This document shows, piece after piece, positions 44,753-54,210 of a DNA stretch of 64,000 bases. Position numbers and translations under genes: made by a program. Source of the DNA: Flexithrix dorotheae DSM 6795 (GTDB taxonomy: Bacteria > Bacteroidota > Bacteroidia > Cytophagales > Flammeovirgaceae). Below the pieces are notes generated by a model, which saw only the letters and a program-made list of their open reading frames with translations, did no database searches and was not told the DNA's origin. Numbering within the stretch: position 1 is the first letter of the stretch; each line of letters opens with the position of its first letter. The DNA is taken from NCBI RefSeq assembly GCF_000379765.1, contig NZ_KB903430.1:716945-780944 (forward strand), read 5' to 3'.

Positions 44753-45089
44753 AGCTAAATAGTAGGTTATTTTGATTATGGAATTTAGTAGGATAAACCC
44801 TTTTTTTATCCTTTAAAATCACAGTTTTGCCAATAGGAAGACAGCCTTTCCAAATTGTTTGGCAAAAGAACTAATGATTAATTTTAATGGATATTTCAGT
44901 TACTTAGGAAATGTTCACTTCATGGAATTTACAGTTCATTACATTTTTTCAACAATTCAATTCAAATGTTTTTTTTAATCTGAATCAAGAGTATTAATTG
45001 CATTTGTAGAAATCAGTTCATGCCCAGATAGGAGGAGTTTTTAAACTGGTTTACAATAGTAATGATACAAGCATATAAAAGTGAATATA
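44753..45089. other. 337-bp divergent region between caspase and repeat-protein genes
   Basis: No clear open frame. A dyad TTTTGCCAA (44825-44833) / TTGGCAAAA (44859-44867), with a 25-base loop, lies between the two divergent starts. It could be an operator, but no other copy was noticed. The rest is AT-rich. Confidence 0.4.
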
Positions 45090-46640
45090 ATGATGTGGAA
45101 ATTTAAAATACTACTTACGATATTTTTGGCCCAAGGGATATGTTTTTTTTCAAATGCGCAATCGGTAAGCTACAGTTCGCACAATAGTGTACATACTTAT
45201 AAGTCAAAAGATTCTTTTTCTTCCTATGAAATTCAGCATAAAGGGAAAATTGAAGTTACCGAAAACGACCAAAGCATTAAAAGTATCTCTCCGGGAGGTT
45301 TTTTAAAGGTGAGTAAAACCACTTTTGGCAATAAAAGGGCGGTAGTGATTGAAAGTACTTCTTCCGGAAACATGCAATACACCTATTATGTGGGAAAAAA
45401 AGAGACTCCTTTTACCCCGGAAGGAAAAGCATGGCTAGCCGACATCATGCTTGACGTCATTCGGAAAACAGGGATTAGTGCCGAAAGCCGGGCAAACAGA
45501 ATTTACAGAAATAAGGGAGTGGATGGTGTGTTGGATGAAATTGGTGAAATAGAAAGCAGCAGGGTAAAAAGCTTGTATTTTTCAGCTTTGTTGGAGAATA
45601 ATAATATCAGTATTAAGGGATTGGCCAAAACTGCCAAATCTATTGGGGTTTCCATTAGTTCATCCAGTGAAAGAGGGAGACTGTACAGAAAATACAGTAA
45701 TAAATTTTTCAGTAATGATGAAGTGGCCGTGGCTTATTTTGAGGGGGTAAGGAGAATTAGTTCCAGTAGTGAAAAGGGCAGTATTTTAAGACATGTATTA
45801 AAACGCCATAAGCTTTCGGACAATATGATGGTGGCTTTACTCGAAACCACCTCTAATATTTCCTCAAGCTCTGAAAAAGGCGCTGTTCTAAGGGAAGTGA
45901 ATGATTTATTTAGCAATAATGAAAAAGTAGTGGAAGCCTATTTCGATGCAGTTGATAACATCAGCAGTAGCTCAGAAAGAGGAAGTGTTTTGAGAGGATT
46001 ATTAAAGAATAATCAACTGAATGGTCCTGCTATGAGTGCCTTGCTGAAAAGTACCGGGAACATTTCCTCTACTTCGGAAAAAGGATCGGTTTTAAGAATG
46101 GTAATTGAACATCCATTACCCAAAAATGAAGCAGCTTATCAGGAATTTTTTAAAATGGCAGACCGCATTTCCAGTAGTTCAGAAAAAGGCTCGGTAATGA
46201 GAAAGTTTTTAGAATACAATGAACTGCCTTCTTCAAATATTGGTGTCTGGTTTTTTGAATCCACAGCCAGTATTTCTTCCGATTCTGAAAGAGGAAGTGT
46301 GCTAAGAGCCTCATACAAGTATTTAGGCAGGTATCCTGAAGTGGATAAAGAATTTTTTCAGACTTTAAAATCTATATCAAGCAGTTCTGAAAAAGCTTAC
46401 GTACTGAGAAAATTACTCCATAGCCAGAATAATATTTCAGCATCATTGCTTCTTGGAATAGTGCAAACTGTACCCAATATTTCTTCGAGCTCTGAAAAAA
46501 GCAAATTGTTGATGGATGTAATTGAAGTGATGCCTAAAAATAATCAGCAAATAAAGGACGAAGTTTTAAGTGCAGCCAAAACCATTAGCTCCGATTCGGA
46601 GTATAGAAGGATAATGGAAAAACTCCATAGCATGGATTAA
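45090..46640 (+). CDS. Secreted protein of ISSSSEKG-type repeats
   Basis: This 516-residue protein has a signal peptide (ending FFSNAQ at about residue 24), a beta-rich region to about residue 150, and then tandem repeats of 34-35 residues. The repeat starts I-S-S-S-S-E-K-G-S-V-L-R, with a helix and a second helix before the next copy. About nine full copies and one partial copy run from residue 189 to the end. Similar 'SS-x-x-E-K-x-x-V-L' repeats occur in other bacterial proteins and are likely helical solenoids, HEAT-like. It may be a surface or periplasmic protein-binding scaffold. ATG 45090 is chosen over GTG 45081. Confidence 0.85.
   Translation: MMWKFKILLTIFLAQGICFFSNAQSVSYSSHNSVHTYKSKDSFSSYEIQHKGKIEVTENDQSIKSISPGGFLKVSKTTFGNKRAVVIESTSSGNMQYTYYVGKKETPFTPEGKAWLADIMLDVIRKTGISAESRANRIYRNKGVDGVLDEIGEIESSRVKSLYFSALLENNNISIKGLAKTAKSIGVSISSSSERGRLYRKYSNKFFSNDEVAVAYFEGVRRISSSSEKGSILRHVLKRHKLSDNMMVALLETTSNISSSSEKGAVLREVNDLFSNNEKVVEAYFDAVDNISSSSERGSVLRGLLKNNQLNGPAMSALLKSTGNISSTSEKGSVLRMVIEHPLPKNEAAYQEFFKMADRISSSSEKGSVMRKFLEYNELPSSNIGVWFFESTASISSDSERGSVLRASYKYLGRYPEVDKEFFQTLKSISSSSEKAYVLRKLLHSQNNISASLLLGIVQTVPNISSSSEKSKLLMDVIEVMPKNNQQIKDEVLSAAKTISSDSEYRRIMEKLHSMD
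45654..46637 (+). repeat. Tandem coding repeats of about 102-105 bp
   Basis: Nine full units and one partial unit, each starting with codons for I-S-S-x-S-E-[KR], lie end to end inside the secreted protein gene. DNA sequence differs strongly between units while the protein motif is kept, so the array is old and under selection. Confidence 0.8.
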
Positions 46641-46895
46641 ACTTCCTAATTTCCCTTTCACCTGGCTTTTTACCCTGATTTTTAGCAACAATCAGGACTA
46701 TCAGTACTTTGTAAAAGTAATGTTCTTATGTTATTAGAAGACCATAATTATAGGCTGGAAGCTAGATTTTTTCTAAGCTGGTTTTCCAAAAAAATTCAGT
46801 CCTCAGGCTTCTAATTTATACTCACTAACTGAGTTAATTAAGCAATGTATTAAACTACCTAAATTTAATCTAACTGATCATCATCCATTAAGGAA

Positions 46896-47954
46896 ATGAG
46901 AAAATTCTGGCTGGGAATTCTTATCAATACTGCATTAGGATTATTATTTTACTACTATGCCTACTATGGCCAGAGAGGGGAGATCCCCGATTTGGTCGAG
47001 TCTGGCTGGTATATTCCCGGAGTTATTTTTCTGGGCAATCTGGCAGGTTGGGGCGTATTTGGCATAAGCCGTTTGCTCAACAAATTCATTGCCTGGGAAA
47101 AGAACATTACCCTAAGGCTTGTCATTGAGTTAATACTGGACAATATTGTAGCCCTTACCCTGATTTTCCTGCCATTTGCGGCTTATCAGGGTTTGTGGAT
47201 GAATGCCGAAGAATTGGGTTATTATTTCTCCATGCATCGGGAAATAATCACAAAACTGGTGGTCATTATTTTCTTTACTATTTTCATTTATGTAATCATT
47301 GATTTCACCGTTTATTCCTATTTCCAATATGCTGTTGTAAAAATTCAGAAAGTTCAGGCGACCAGGAAACAGCTGGAGTTGCAATTTGAAATGCTCAAAA
47401 GTCAGTTGAGTCCACACTATTTGTTCAACTGCCTGAATACCATTTCATCCCTGCTGTATAAAGATGTAGATCTGGCAGAAAATTTTATTAGAAACTTTGC
47501 TCAGACTTATCAATACATATTGGATACCAATAACAAAAAACTGGTGAAACTGGAAAATGAAGTAGAATTTGTAAAAGCCTATATTTTCCTCTTAAAGGTA
47601 CGATTCGATGAAGGATTGAAGGTAGATATTGATTTGCCTTCTGAGGTGTTGCAAACGGAAATCCCACCGCTTACGCTGCAACTGCTGGTGGAAAATGCTG
47701 TAAAACACAATGTCATTTCGGAAGATGCACCCTTGCAGGTTTCCATCAGCATGACTAAGGAAAAAAGGCTGGCCATCAGTAATAATAAAACCAGTGTACC
47801 TTCTGATACTTCTTCATTCGAAATTGGCCTGAAAAATATTAAAAGAAGATATGGTTATTTCACCAAGTTACCAATACAGGTAATCAATGATCAATTGTTT
47901 ACTGTAAACCTGCCACTTCTTTCTGAAAATCAACCTGTTACTATTCTGAATTAA
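46896..47954 (+). CDS. LytS-type sensor histidine kinase
   Basis: This 352-residue protein has four membrane helices (about residues 5-140) and a His_kinase (PF06580-like) domain: the phospho-acceptor H174 in SQLSPHYLFNCLNTISSL, and the N box with N267 in LQLLVENAVKHN. The later G-region is shortened (FEIGLKNIKRRYGY). Such kinases usually pair with LytTR response regulators. None is adjacent; the next gene is a degenerate copy of the same kinase family, 22 bp downstream. Confidence 0.9.
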   Translation: MRKFWLGILINTALGLLFYYYAYYGQRGEIPDLVESGWYIPGVIFLGNLAGWGVFGISRLLNKFIAWEKNITLRLVIELILDNIVALTLIFLPFAAYQGLWMNAEELGYYFSMHREIITKLVVIIFFTIFIYVIIDFTVYSYFQYAVVKIQKVQATRKQLELQFEMLKSQLSPHYLFNCLNTISSLLYKDVDLAENFIRNFAQTYQYILDTNNKKLVKLENEVEFVKAYIFLLKVRFDEGLKVDIDLPSEVLQTEIPPLTLQLLVENAVKHNVISEDAPLQVSISMTKEKRLAISNNKTSVPSDTSSFEIGLKNIKRRYGYFTKLPIQVINDQLFTVNLPLLSENQPVTILN

Positions 47955-47976
47955 GAATGTTTTTAACCTTAAAACG

Positions 47977-49032
47977 ATGAAAAATAACTTCATTCATAAT
48001 CTTTTCTTCAGGTTATTCAGCCCGCCAATTTATGGGCTAATGCTCTATATTTTGGTCCTTTTAATTAATGATCGAATTGGTCAGCTAAACGAAAACTTTG
48101 AGTTATTTGAAGCCTTACTTTGTGTAATACTCACCTTTCTGGTATTTGAAGGAATGCGCTTTTCCATCATCACCCTGGATAAAATTTATCCTTTTTCCCG
48201 AAATATCCAGTTTAGGATAATCATCCAGCTTTTGTCATGTGGATTGGTAGCTATTTTGATAACCTCCGCGGTAATTTCCCTGTATTTTATCTATCTGGTG
48301 GGCTTCAGCACTTTTATGGAGGAACTACTGATTTTCAGCTCTTTATGGCTGATTACCAGTATCTTTTTCAATCTGATATATTTCAGTATCTTCTTTCTGA
48401 ACGAACAAAATGAAACGGAACTCTCTAAGGAAGTTGCTTTAAGGAAAAATCTGGAATTTCAATTGCAAACCTTTAAGAATGAAGTCAATCCGGATTTGTT
48501 GTATTCCAGTCTGGAAGATGTCATCAGTCTGATGCATGAGGATGTGGACAAGGCAGATGAATACATTAATCGACTATCCACAGTTTATCGCTATACGCTG
48601 GACAACAAGCAGGATGAACTGGCCACTTTAAAAAGTGAGATCACAGCAACAGAAAATTTATTGGAGTTGCTGAATATCACCCATAATGGCAACATTCAAT
48701 TTAGTATTGAAGCCGAAGAGCAGGATTTGTATAAAGAATTAATTCCAGGTACTTTACCCACTCTGATGGAATATCTGGTGCGAACCACCATCATTTCCAA
48801 TGTACAACCCTTAAAAGTACATTGCTATCTGGATGGAGATAATTATGTGGTATTGCAAAGCCTGTTAAACGAAAAATTAAAACCGGTTCGAAATCCATTA
48901 AAGGAAATCAAAGCAATCCAAAAAGCTTATTCTTTCTATACCGATGAACCTGTAGTAAGGGTAAAAGCCTATCACGAACAACTGTTGAAAGTACCTTTGC
49001 TTTCCCTTGAGGTAGAGGAATTGGCAGATTAA
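47977..49032 (+). CDS. Degenerate LytS-like pseudokinase
   Basis: This 351-residue protein is a paralogue of the preceding kinase: same four-helix N-terminus, same coiled linker and aligned end. The catalytic points are lost. The phospho-acceptor His position is D173 (KNEVNPDLLYSSL instead of SQLSPHYLFNCL), and the N box is LMEYLVRTTI, without Asn and His. The frame is intact over its full length, which argues for a retained structural role rather than decay. It probably forms a heteromer with the active kinase. It is 22 bp downstream, clearly the same transcript. Confidence 0.88.
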   Translation: MKNNFIHNLFFRLFSPPIYGLMLYILVLLINDRIGQLNENFELFEALLCVILTFLVFEGMRFSIITLDKIYPFSRNIQFRIIIQLLSCGLVAILITSAVISLYFIYLVGFSTFMEELLIFSSLWLITSIFFNLIYFSIFFLNEQNETELSKEVALRKNLEFQLQTFKNEVNPDLLYSSLEDVISLMHEDVDKADEYINRLSTVYRYTLDNKQDELATLKSEITATENLLELLNITHNGNIQFSIEAEEQDLYKELIPGTLPTLMEYLVRTTIISNVQPLKVHCYLDGDNYVVLQSLLNEKLKPVRNPLKEIKAIQKAYSFYTDEPVVRVKAYHEQLLKVPLLSLEVEELAD

Positions 49033-49140
49033 ATTTATCGCAACCGACACTACAGTACAGCAAAATTCTTTTTCTGATTTAATTTTTCTCTCATATTTGA
49101 AGAAGACGAATTCTTCATTTTCAAAATATGAAAAAAGAAA

Positions 49141-52002
49141 ATGCGAAAAATTAACAGACAAAATTCTACTAAAAGGAGAGATAGGAGATTATTTATCAAA
49201 AAAATGGGATCAGGGATGGGGTTCCTGCTCACGGGCTTTCCCACTTTAAGTTGCCATCCTGAAACCGATAAAAACTCCAAAAGTTCTTCCGATTTATTTT
49301 TTGAACAGTTTAAAAATCCCGAAGCAGTTGCCAAGCCCTTTATGCGATGGTGGTGGAACGGCAACAGGATCGATAAAGCAGAAATAAAAAGGGAACTGCA
49401 GGTGATGGCAAAAGCTGGTGTGGGAGGGATTGAGATCAACCCCATTGGATTTCCGGAACAGGCGGAAAGTTCAAATGTCCCGGAAATGGACTGGCTAAGC
49501 GATGAATGGAATGAAATTTTAAAATTCACCTGTGAAGAAGCACAAAAACTGGGCATGGTTACCGATTTGATAGTAGGAACCGGCTGGCCTTTTGGAGGAA
49601 AATTCCTGATTCCGGAAGAAACACTTCAAGGCATAGAACTGGAAGTTTTTTCAGTAAAAGGACCCTCAAAACATAAAGCTCTCTTACCAGAAGAAAATAA
49701 TCCATCTGAAAAATTATTTGACCTTAAATTATTTCCTCAAAATATCAAATCTATAGAGGATGGCATTTCTCCTCAAATACTTGAAAGCAAAGGAGAACAC
49801 TCCGAAATAGAAATTCCGGCAGGTGAATTTAAATTATACAAGCTGACCTGGAGAAATAACTTCAGAGATGTGATGCTGGGTGCTCCCGGTGGGGACGGGC
49901 CAGTAGTCGATCACCTGAATGGCCAGGCAGTGGAAAAATACCTCCACCATATGTCCGATAAACTTAAGCCGGTTTTTGGCGGAAATATTGGAAAATATGT
50001 GCGCTCTTTATTTTGTGACAGCATAGAATTGGAAGGCGCCAACTGGACGGATGATCTTTCCCAGGAATTTGAAAAAAGAAACAATTATAAAATTGAACCT
50101 TACCTTCCTCTGGTGCTCGAAAGGGAGGGGGATTTTGATGCATTCAATGCCAAAGTGGCTGATGAAGTTAAAAGAGCCAGATACGACTACAGTAAATTAC
50201 TCGCTGATTTATTTACCGAAAGATTCATTATTCCCTATCACAAATGGTGTAATGCCAATGGCACTGAAAGTCGCTATCAGGCTTATGGACATCCATGGTT
50301 GTACACAGACTTATTAGATGGGAATTTGATTCCCGATATCCCAGAAGCAGATCAATGGCTGTTTAATGGCGGCTGGCAACCCTATGCCGATGTAGACCAG
50401 ATTCGATATGCAATCTGGAATAAATATTCCTCCTCAGCCGGACATCTTAAAAACCGATCAATCATCAGTACCGAGGCCATGACGAATACCAGTGGTGTTT
50501 TCGAAGCTTCTCTGGCTTATATCAAGCAGGCTACAGATATGAATTTTGTTTCAGGAATAAATCATCTGGTTTTGCACGGATTTAATTATTCCCCACCTTC
50601 AGTTGCATTTCCCGGCTGGATACGATTTGGCACTTATTTCAGCGAGAAAAATCCCTGGTGGCCGTATTTCCACCACTGGGCCAGTTACACGGCCAGACTC
50701 TCACAGGCCTTCCAAAATGCTAAAGCAATTTCACAGGTAGCCATCATGGGCCCCACTCCGGATATCTGGTCCAATTATGGGCTGGACAGAAATCCATTTA
50801 ATCTGCAGCCATGGTACCTGCATGCTATCTGGCAGGCATTTAATCACAATGGCTATTGCTCCGATTATGTGAATGCCACCATACTGAAGGATGCTATTGT
50901 GGAAAATGGAAAAATCGTTTACGGGGAAATGTCTTATGAAGTGCTTTTAATCTGTGATGTAAAAACACTCACTACTAATACTGCTCAAAAAATCAATGAA
51001 CTCGCCAGAGCCGGTGGGAAAATTATTTTTATTGGGGAGAAGCCCTCCCAGGCTCCAGGAATAAATGGAAAGGGAAAAAACGAGGCAGTTGCCAAGGCCA
51101 TTTGGGAAGTACTTGAAGACGATTTTTTAGTTAAATACACTCCGGCTCCATCCGATGAACTTCAGCCTTCACAGGACGAACTTTTGCAATGGGCACTGGA
51201 ACTAATGGGTAAATATGATATTTCCCCAGGTGTGGAAATTTCCAATCCAGATCCAAAATTATTTTTTATTCAATATCAAAAAGAAGGAAAAGACCTGTAC
51301 TTTTTTAACAATGCCAGCAGGGAAAAAACCATTCATTTTAATGCCCAATTTCCTTTCTCAGATAAGCAGGCAGGGTTACTAAATCCGGAAACAGGTGGTT
51401 TCTCACTTTATCCCCCTAACGGGAATCTAAATGAATTGAAAATTTCCCTGGCTCCATTAGAATCCAAATTATTTGTTTTTGAAAAAGAAATAAAAGGTGA
51501 AAAATCCATTGAAAAAAAAACCAACGGAGAGGAAATTCTTCAAATTGAAGGAGAATGGCATGTAGAATTCATTCCGGTGGAGGGAGCCAAATTTTCCCAG
51601 AAACTTCATAAGTTGATTGATTTTGCGAAAGATGATCAGTTAAAGAATTTCTCAGGTCAGGCAATTTATAATATTACTTTCAATGCTGAAATTGCAGAAC
51701 ACATATTCCTGGATTTGGGTGAAGTTTATGAAATTAGTGAGGTAAAACTCAATGGAGAAGCACTCGGCACCAGATGGTATGGCGATCATATCTATCCTGT
51801 TCATAATCAATTAAAAACTGGAAAAAACACACTGGAAATCAAAGTCACCAACTTACTTTTTAACTATGTAAAATCCCTTGAAGGAAATCCGGTGGCGAAA
51901 TATTGGATGGAAAGAGGAAAAGCAAGGAGGAAAAGAAATATTGAAGGGCCATTTGAGCCATTGGCTTCAGGTCTCTTCGGACCGGTTCGAATTATAAAAT
52001 AA
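49141..52002 (+). CDS. GH106-like glycoside hydrolase, alpha-L-rhamnosidase type
   Basis: This 953-residue protein matches the GH106 rhamnosidase-like layout: FMRWWWNGNRIDKAEIKRELQVMAKAGVGGIEI near residue 65, SLFCDSIELEGANWTDDL and STEAMTNTSGVFEA in the catalytic barrel, and a C-terminal beta-sandwich (about residues 800-950). It should release terminal rhamnose, or a related sugar, from plant or algal polysaccharide. The N-terminus has a twin-arginine motif (DRRLFIKK) and a possible lipobox (TLSC, C38), suggesting Tat export and lipoprotein anchoring. It lies after the sensor kinase pair but has no polysaccharide-utilisation partner here. Confidence 0.88.
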   Translation: MRKINRQNSTKRRDRRLFIKKMGSGMGFLLTGFPTLSCHPETDKNSKSSSDLFFEQFKNPEAVAKPFMRWWWNGNRIDKAEIKRELQVMAKAGVGGIEINPIGFPEQAESSNVPEMDWLSDEWNEILKFTCEEAQKLGMVTDLIVGTGWPFGGKFLIPEETLQGIELEVFSVKGPSKHKALLPEENNPSEKLFDLKLFPQNIKSIEDGISPQILESKGEHSEIEIPAGEFKLYKLTWRNNFRDVMLGAPGGDGPVVDHLNGQAVEKYLHHMSDKLKPVFGGNIGKYVRSLFCDSIELEGANWTDDLSQEFEKRNNYKIEPYLPLVLEREGDFDAFNAKVADEVKRARYDYSKLLADLFTERFIIPYHKWCNANGTESRYQAYGHPWLYTDLLDGNLIPDIPEADQWLFNGGWQPYADVDQIRYAIWNKYSSSAGHLKNRSIISTEAMTNTSGVFEASLAYIKQATDMNFVSGINHLVLHGFNYSPPSVAFPGWIRFGTYFSEKNPWWPYFHHWASYTARLSQAFQNAKAISQVAIMGPTPDIWSNYGLDRNPFNLQPWYLHAIWQAFNHNGYCSDYVNATILKDAIVENGKIVYGEMSYEVLLICDVKTLTTNTAQKINELARAGGKIIFIGEKPSQAPGINGKGKNEAVAKAIWEVLEDDFLVKYTPAPSDELQPSQDELLQWALELMGKYDISPGVEISNPDPKLFFIQYQKEGKDLYFFNNASREKTIHFNAQFPFSDKQAGLLNPETGGFSLYPPNGNLNELKISLAPLESKLFVFEKEIKGEKSIEKKTNGEEILQIEGEWHVEFIPVEGAKFSQKLHKLIDFAKDDQLKNFSGQAIYNITFNAEIAEHIFLDLGEVYEISEVKLNGEALGTRWYGDHIYPVHNQLKTGKNTLEIKVTNLLFNYVKSLEGNPVAKYWMERGKARRKRNIEGPFEPLASGLFGPVRIIK

Positions 52003-52003
52003 C

Positions 52004-52036
52004 AAAGAAAGGGTTCTGAAAAAGAACCCTTTCTTT
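52004..52036. terminator. Perfect bidirectional terminator
   Basis: AAAGAAAGGGTTC at 52004-52016 pairs with GAACCCTTTCTTT at 52024-52036, a perfect 13-bp stem and 7-base loop. It lies exactly between the stop codons of the hydrolase (52002) and the thioredoxin (52038) and can serve both. Confidence 0.9.
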
Positions 52037-52037
52037 A

Positions 52038-52340
52038 TCAAGACACAAATGTTTTCAATTTATCGGTAAGTACCCCGGCAGGCATAGCTCCGGACTCTCG
52101 CCAAAGTATTTTTCCTTTATGAAATAAAATCATGGTAGGAATCCCTTTTATCTGATACTGCTGCGAAACAGCAGGGTTTTTATCCACATCCACTTTAATA
52201 ATTTTCAATTTATCGTCCATTTTCCCGGCCACTTCCTGTAAAACCGGTGCCATCATTTTACATGGGCCACACCAATCAGCATAAAAATCTACCAGTACGG
52301 GAACATCCGAATTATTTAATAAGTCATTAAATTTTGACAT
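52038..52340 (-). CDS. trxA: Thioredoxin
   Basis: This 100-residue protein is a full-length thioredoxin with the WCGPC active site at residues 23-27 and the conserved cis-Pro in KGIPTMILF. It has no signal peptide, so it acts in the cytoplasm as a disulfide reductase. Slightly unusual: it starts at MSKFNDLLNN with no long N-terminal strand, but this is common in Bacteroidota TrxA. Confidence 0.95.
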   Translation of the reverse strand: MSKFNDLLNNSDVPVLVDFYADWCGPCKMMAPVLQEVAGKMDDKLKIIKVDVDKNPAVSQQYQIKGIPTMILFHKGKILWRESGAMPAGVLTDKLKTFVS

Positions 52341-52487
52341 GATTGCTAAAGTTAAATATTAATATATTTACATTTTTTCATACAACCCATCCGGGTATAG
52401 AAAAATTCCAAATTTATTTTTTCATGATCCAAGTAAAAGGAAAAGATTCAGGTTCAAGAGGTTTAAAAAGCTTTGTTAAAAATAATT

Positions 52488-53279
52488 TTACTCCAACTCC
52501 CCATCCAGCCACTTCACCTGACTTCCAATAGATCCGATCTCTCCTACTTTCACGAATAGCAAAATGGAAGAAAGCAAAATTCCCGGACTGAAAATTTTCC
52601 TGCCAAATTCAGCCGTCATTCCATCCCTGTCATTTATAAGCTCATTTAATTTTTTTTCATCTTTTGCCAGGGCAAGCGCAAATTCCCAGGCTTTATTTCG
52701 AGCAAATAGCATCCCAATATCCGATAGCTTTTCATCCCATTGGCCGGCAAGCCAATCCAGAACCTTTAGCAAAGGCCAGATTCCTGAAAGTTCTTTCTGA
52801 ACCAGATCCACCAGGTCTGAAAGAATTTCATTGATCTTCTTAAAATCGTTTTCCAGCTCGCAGATCTGCTTACCGGGAGCAACTTGAGCCGCAGCAATAC
52901 CCAAATCCAGATCGATATGGGCATTCATTCCGGCCAATAAGTGCTGCAAAACAATTGGGCGGGCCAGACTGGCGGATTCAAAGGCAATATTCCATGAGCC
53001 GCTTAACTTCGTTTTGTTTTCAAAACAAGAATAAGCATCCAGGTAGCGATTGGCAAATATGATATCCAGTTGCTCCATTCTTTCCCCATTTTCAAAAATT
53101 CCATCGGCTATCCCATCCTTTACCTTTATAGTCACTTTTTTGTAAAGGGCAGCAAAATAACCAAACCGGCTTTGGTGCGCAATCGACCATTGGATGATCT
53201 TGTCCAACTCCTCAATTACACCATCGATGGTAGTGGCAGGTTTTACACCACATAAAATTTTGGGGGTTGAATTAGTCAT
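52488..53279 (-). CDS. DUF5995 family protein
   Basis: This 263-residue protein is all-helical by pattern and contains the family signatures RFGYFAALYKKVT, ANRYLDAYSCFE and VLQHLLAGMNAHIDLDLGIAAA, which I recognise as DUF5995. The family has no established function. It starts exactly after the stop of the N-carbamoylputrescine amidase gene (TAA then ATG), so the two form an operon. A hydrolytic or polyamine-related role may be guessed from that, but nothing in the sequence shows it. No catalytic motif is apparent. Confidence 0.82.
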   Translation of the reverse strand: MTNSTPKILCGVKPATTIDGVIEELDKIIQWSIAHQSRFGYFAALYKKVTIKVKDGIADGIFENGERMEQLDIIFANRYLDAYSCFENKTKLSGSWNIAFESASLARPIVLQHLLAGMNAHIDLDLGIAAAQVAPGKQICELENDFKKINEILSDLVDLVQKELSGIWPLLKVLDWLAGQWDEKLSDIGMLFARNKAWEFALALAKDEKKLNELINDRDGMTAEFGRKIFSPGILLSSILLFVKVGEIGSIGSQVKWLDGELE

Positions 53280-54170
53280 TTAGTCCAGGTATCTTTTTAA
53301 TAATCCATTATAATTTTCAATTCTTCTGTCCCGGAAAAACGGCCATATTCTTCTCACATCCTCACTTCTGGAAATATTTATTTCTGTTACCAGATTTTCC
53401 TCATTTTCATTGCCCGCCTGAGCCAAAAATTCCCCCTGAGGACCACAGACGAAGCTATTCCCCCAAAACTTTATCCCTGAGGTAATCCCTGAAAAGTCTG
53501 CTTCATGCCCAATTCTATTTACAGAAATGACTGGCAAACCATTGGCTACTGCATGGCCTCTTTGAGAAATAATCCAGGCATTTAATTGCCTTTCCTGTTC
53601 ATCAGGGGTATCATTTATATCCCAGCCAATGGCTGTAGGATAAATCAAAACTTCAGCCCCTGCAAGTGCCATCAGCCTGGCAGCTTCCGGATACCATTGA
53701 TCCCAGCAAACCAAAATCCCAAGTTTGCCCACAGATGTCTGTATAGGTTCAAAACCCATATCTCCCGGGGTGAAATAAAATTTTTCATAGAAAGCAGGAT
53801 CATCTGGAATATGCATTTTTCGATATTTCCCGGCCATACTGCCATCCTTTTCCAAAACTACCGCTGTATTGTGGTAAATTCCGGGAGCCCTTTTTTCAAA
53901 AAGCGAAAGCACCAACACTATGCCCAGCTCTTTGGCAATTTGCCCAAATTCCTCCGTAGAAGGCCCGGGAATTGTTTCCGCCAAATCAAACTTATTCACA
54001 TCTTCTGCCTGGCAGAAATAAATATTGGTGTGGAGTTCCTGAAGAATTACCAATTGAGCACCTTCTTTGGCCACCTCTCTTATCTTTTGAATAGATTTTT
54101 TCACATTATCCATTCTCACATTATTGCAGGTTTGTTGGACCAACCCAACTTTTATTGTTTTTTCACCCAT
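53280..54170 (-). CDS. aguB: N-carbamoylputrescine amidase
   Basis: This 296-residue enzyme belongs to the nitrilase superfamily. The catalytic Glu45 (VILQELHTNIYF), Lys118 (YRKMHIPDD) and Cys155 (LVCWDQWYPE) are all present. Length and the GWDINDTPDEQ loop fit N-carbamoylputrescine amidase, which makes putrescine, CO2 and ammonia from N-carbamoylputrescine in the arginine-decarboxylase route to polyamines. Agmatine deiminase (AguA) is not adjacent in this window. It forms an operon with the DUF5995 gene. Confidence 0.93.
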   Translation of the reverse strand: MGEKTIKVGLVQQTCNNVRMDNVKKSIQKIREVAKEGAQLVILQELHTNIYFCQAEDVNKFDLAETIPGPSTEEFGQIAKELGIVLVLSLFEKRAPGIYHNTAVVLEKDGSMAGKYRKMHIPDDPAFYEKFYFTPGDMGFEPIQTSVGKLGILVCWDQWYPEAARLMALAGAEVLIYPTAIGWDINDTPDEQERQLNAWIISQRGHAVANGLPVISVNRIGHEADFSGITSGIKFWGNSFVCGPQGEFLAQAGNENEENLVTEINISRSEDVRRIWPFFRDRRIENYNGLLKRYLD

Positions 54171-54210
54171 GGATTATCAGCTTGATTATATTTAATTTGT
54201 CCAATTCGTC

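Noticed and set aside
45654-46637. CRISPR-like array
   Set aside because: The regular spacing of about 105 bp comes from protein repeats in one reading frame, and the repeat DNA is not identical.
46896-49032. Second kinase as a pseudogene
   Set aside because: The frame is intact over its full length and well spaced from its neighbour; changes are at active-site positions rather than random stops or frameshifts.
53586-54185. 199-residue plus-strand frame opposite aguB
   Set aside because: Lies antisense to a clear enzyme gene, and its Cys/His/Phe-rich composition is typical of antisense frames.
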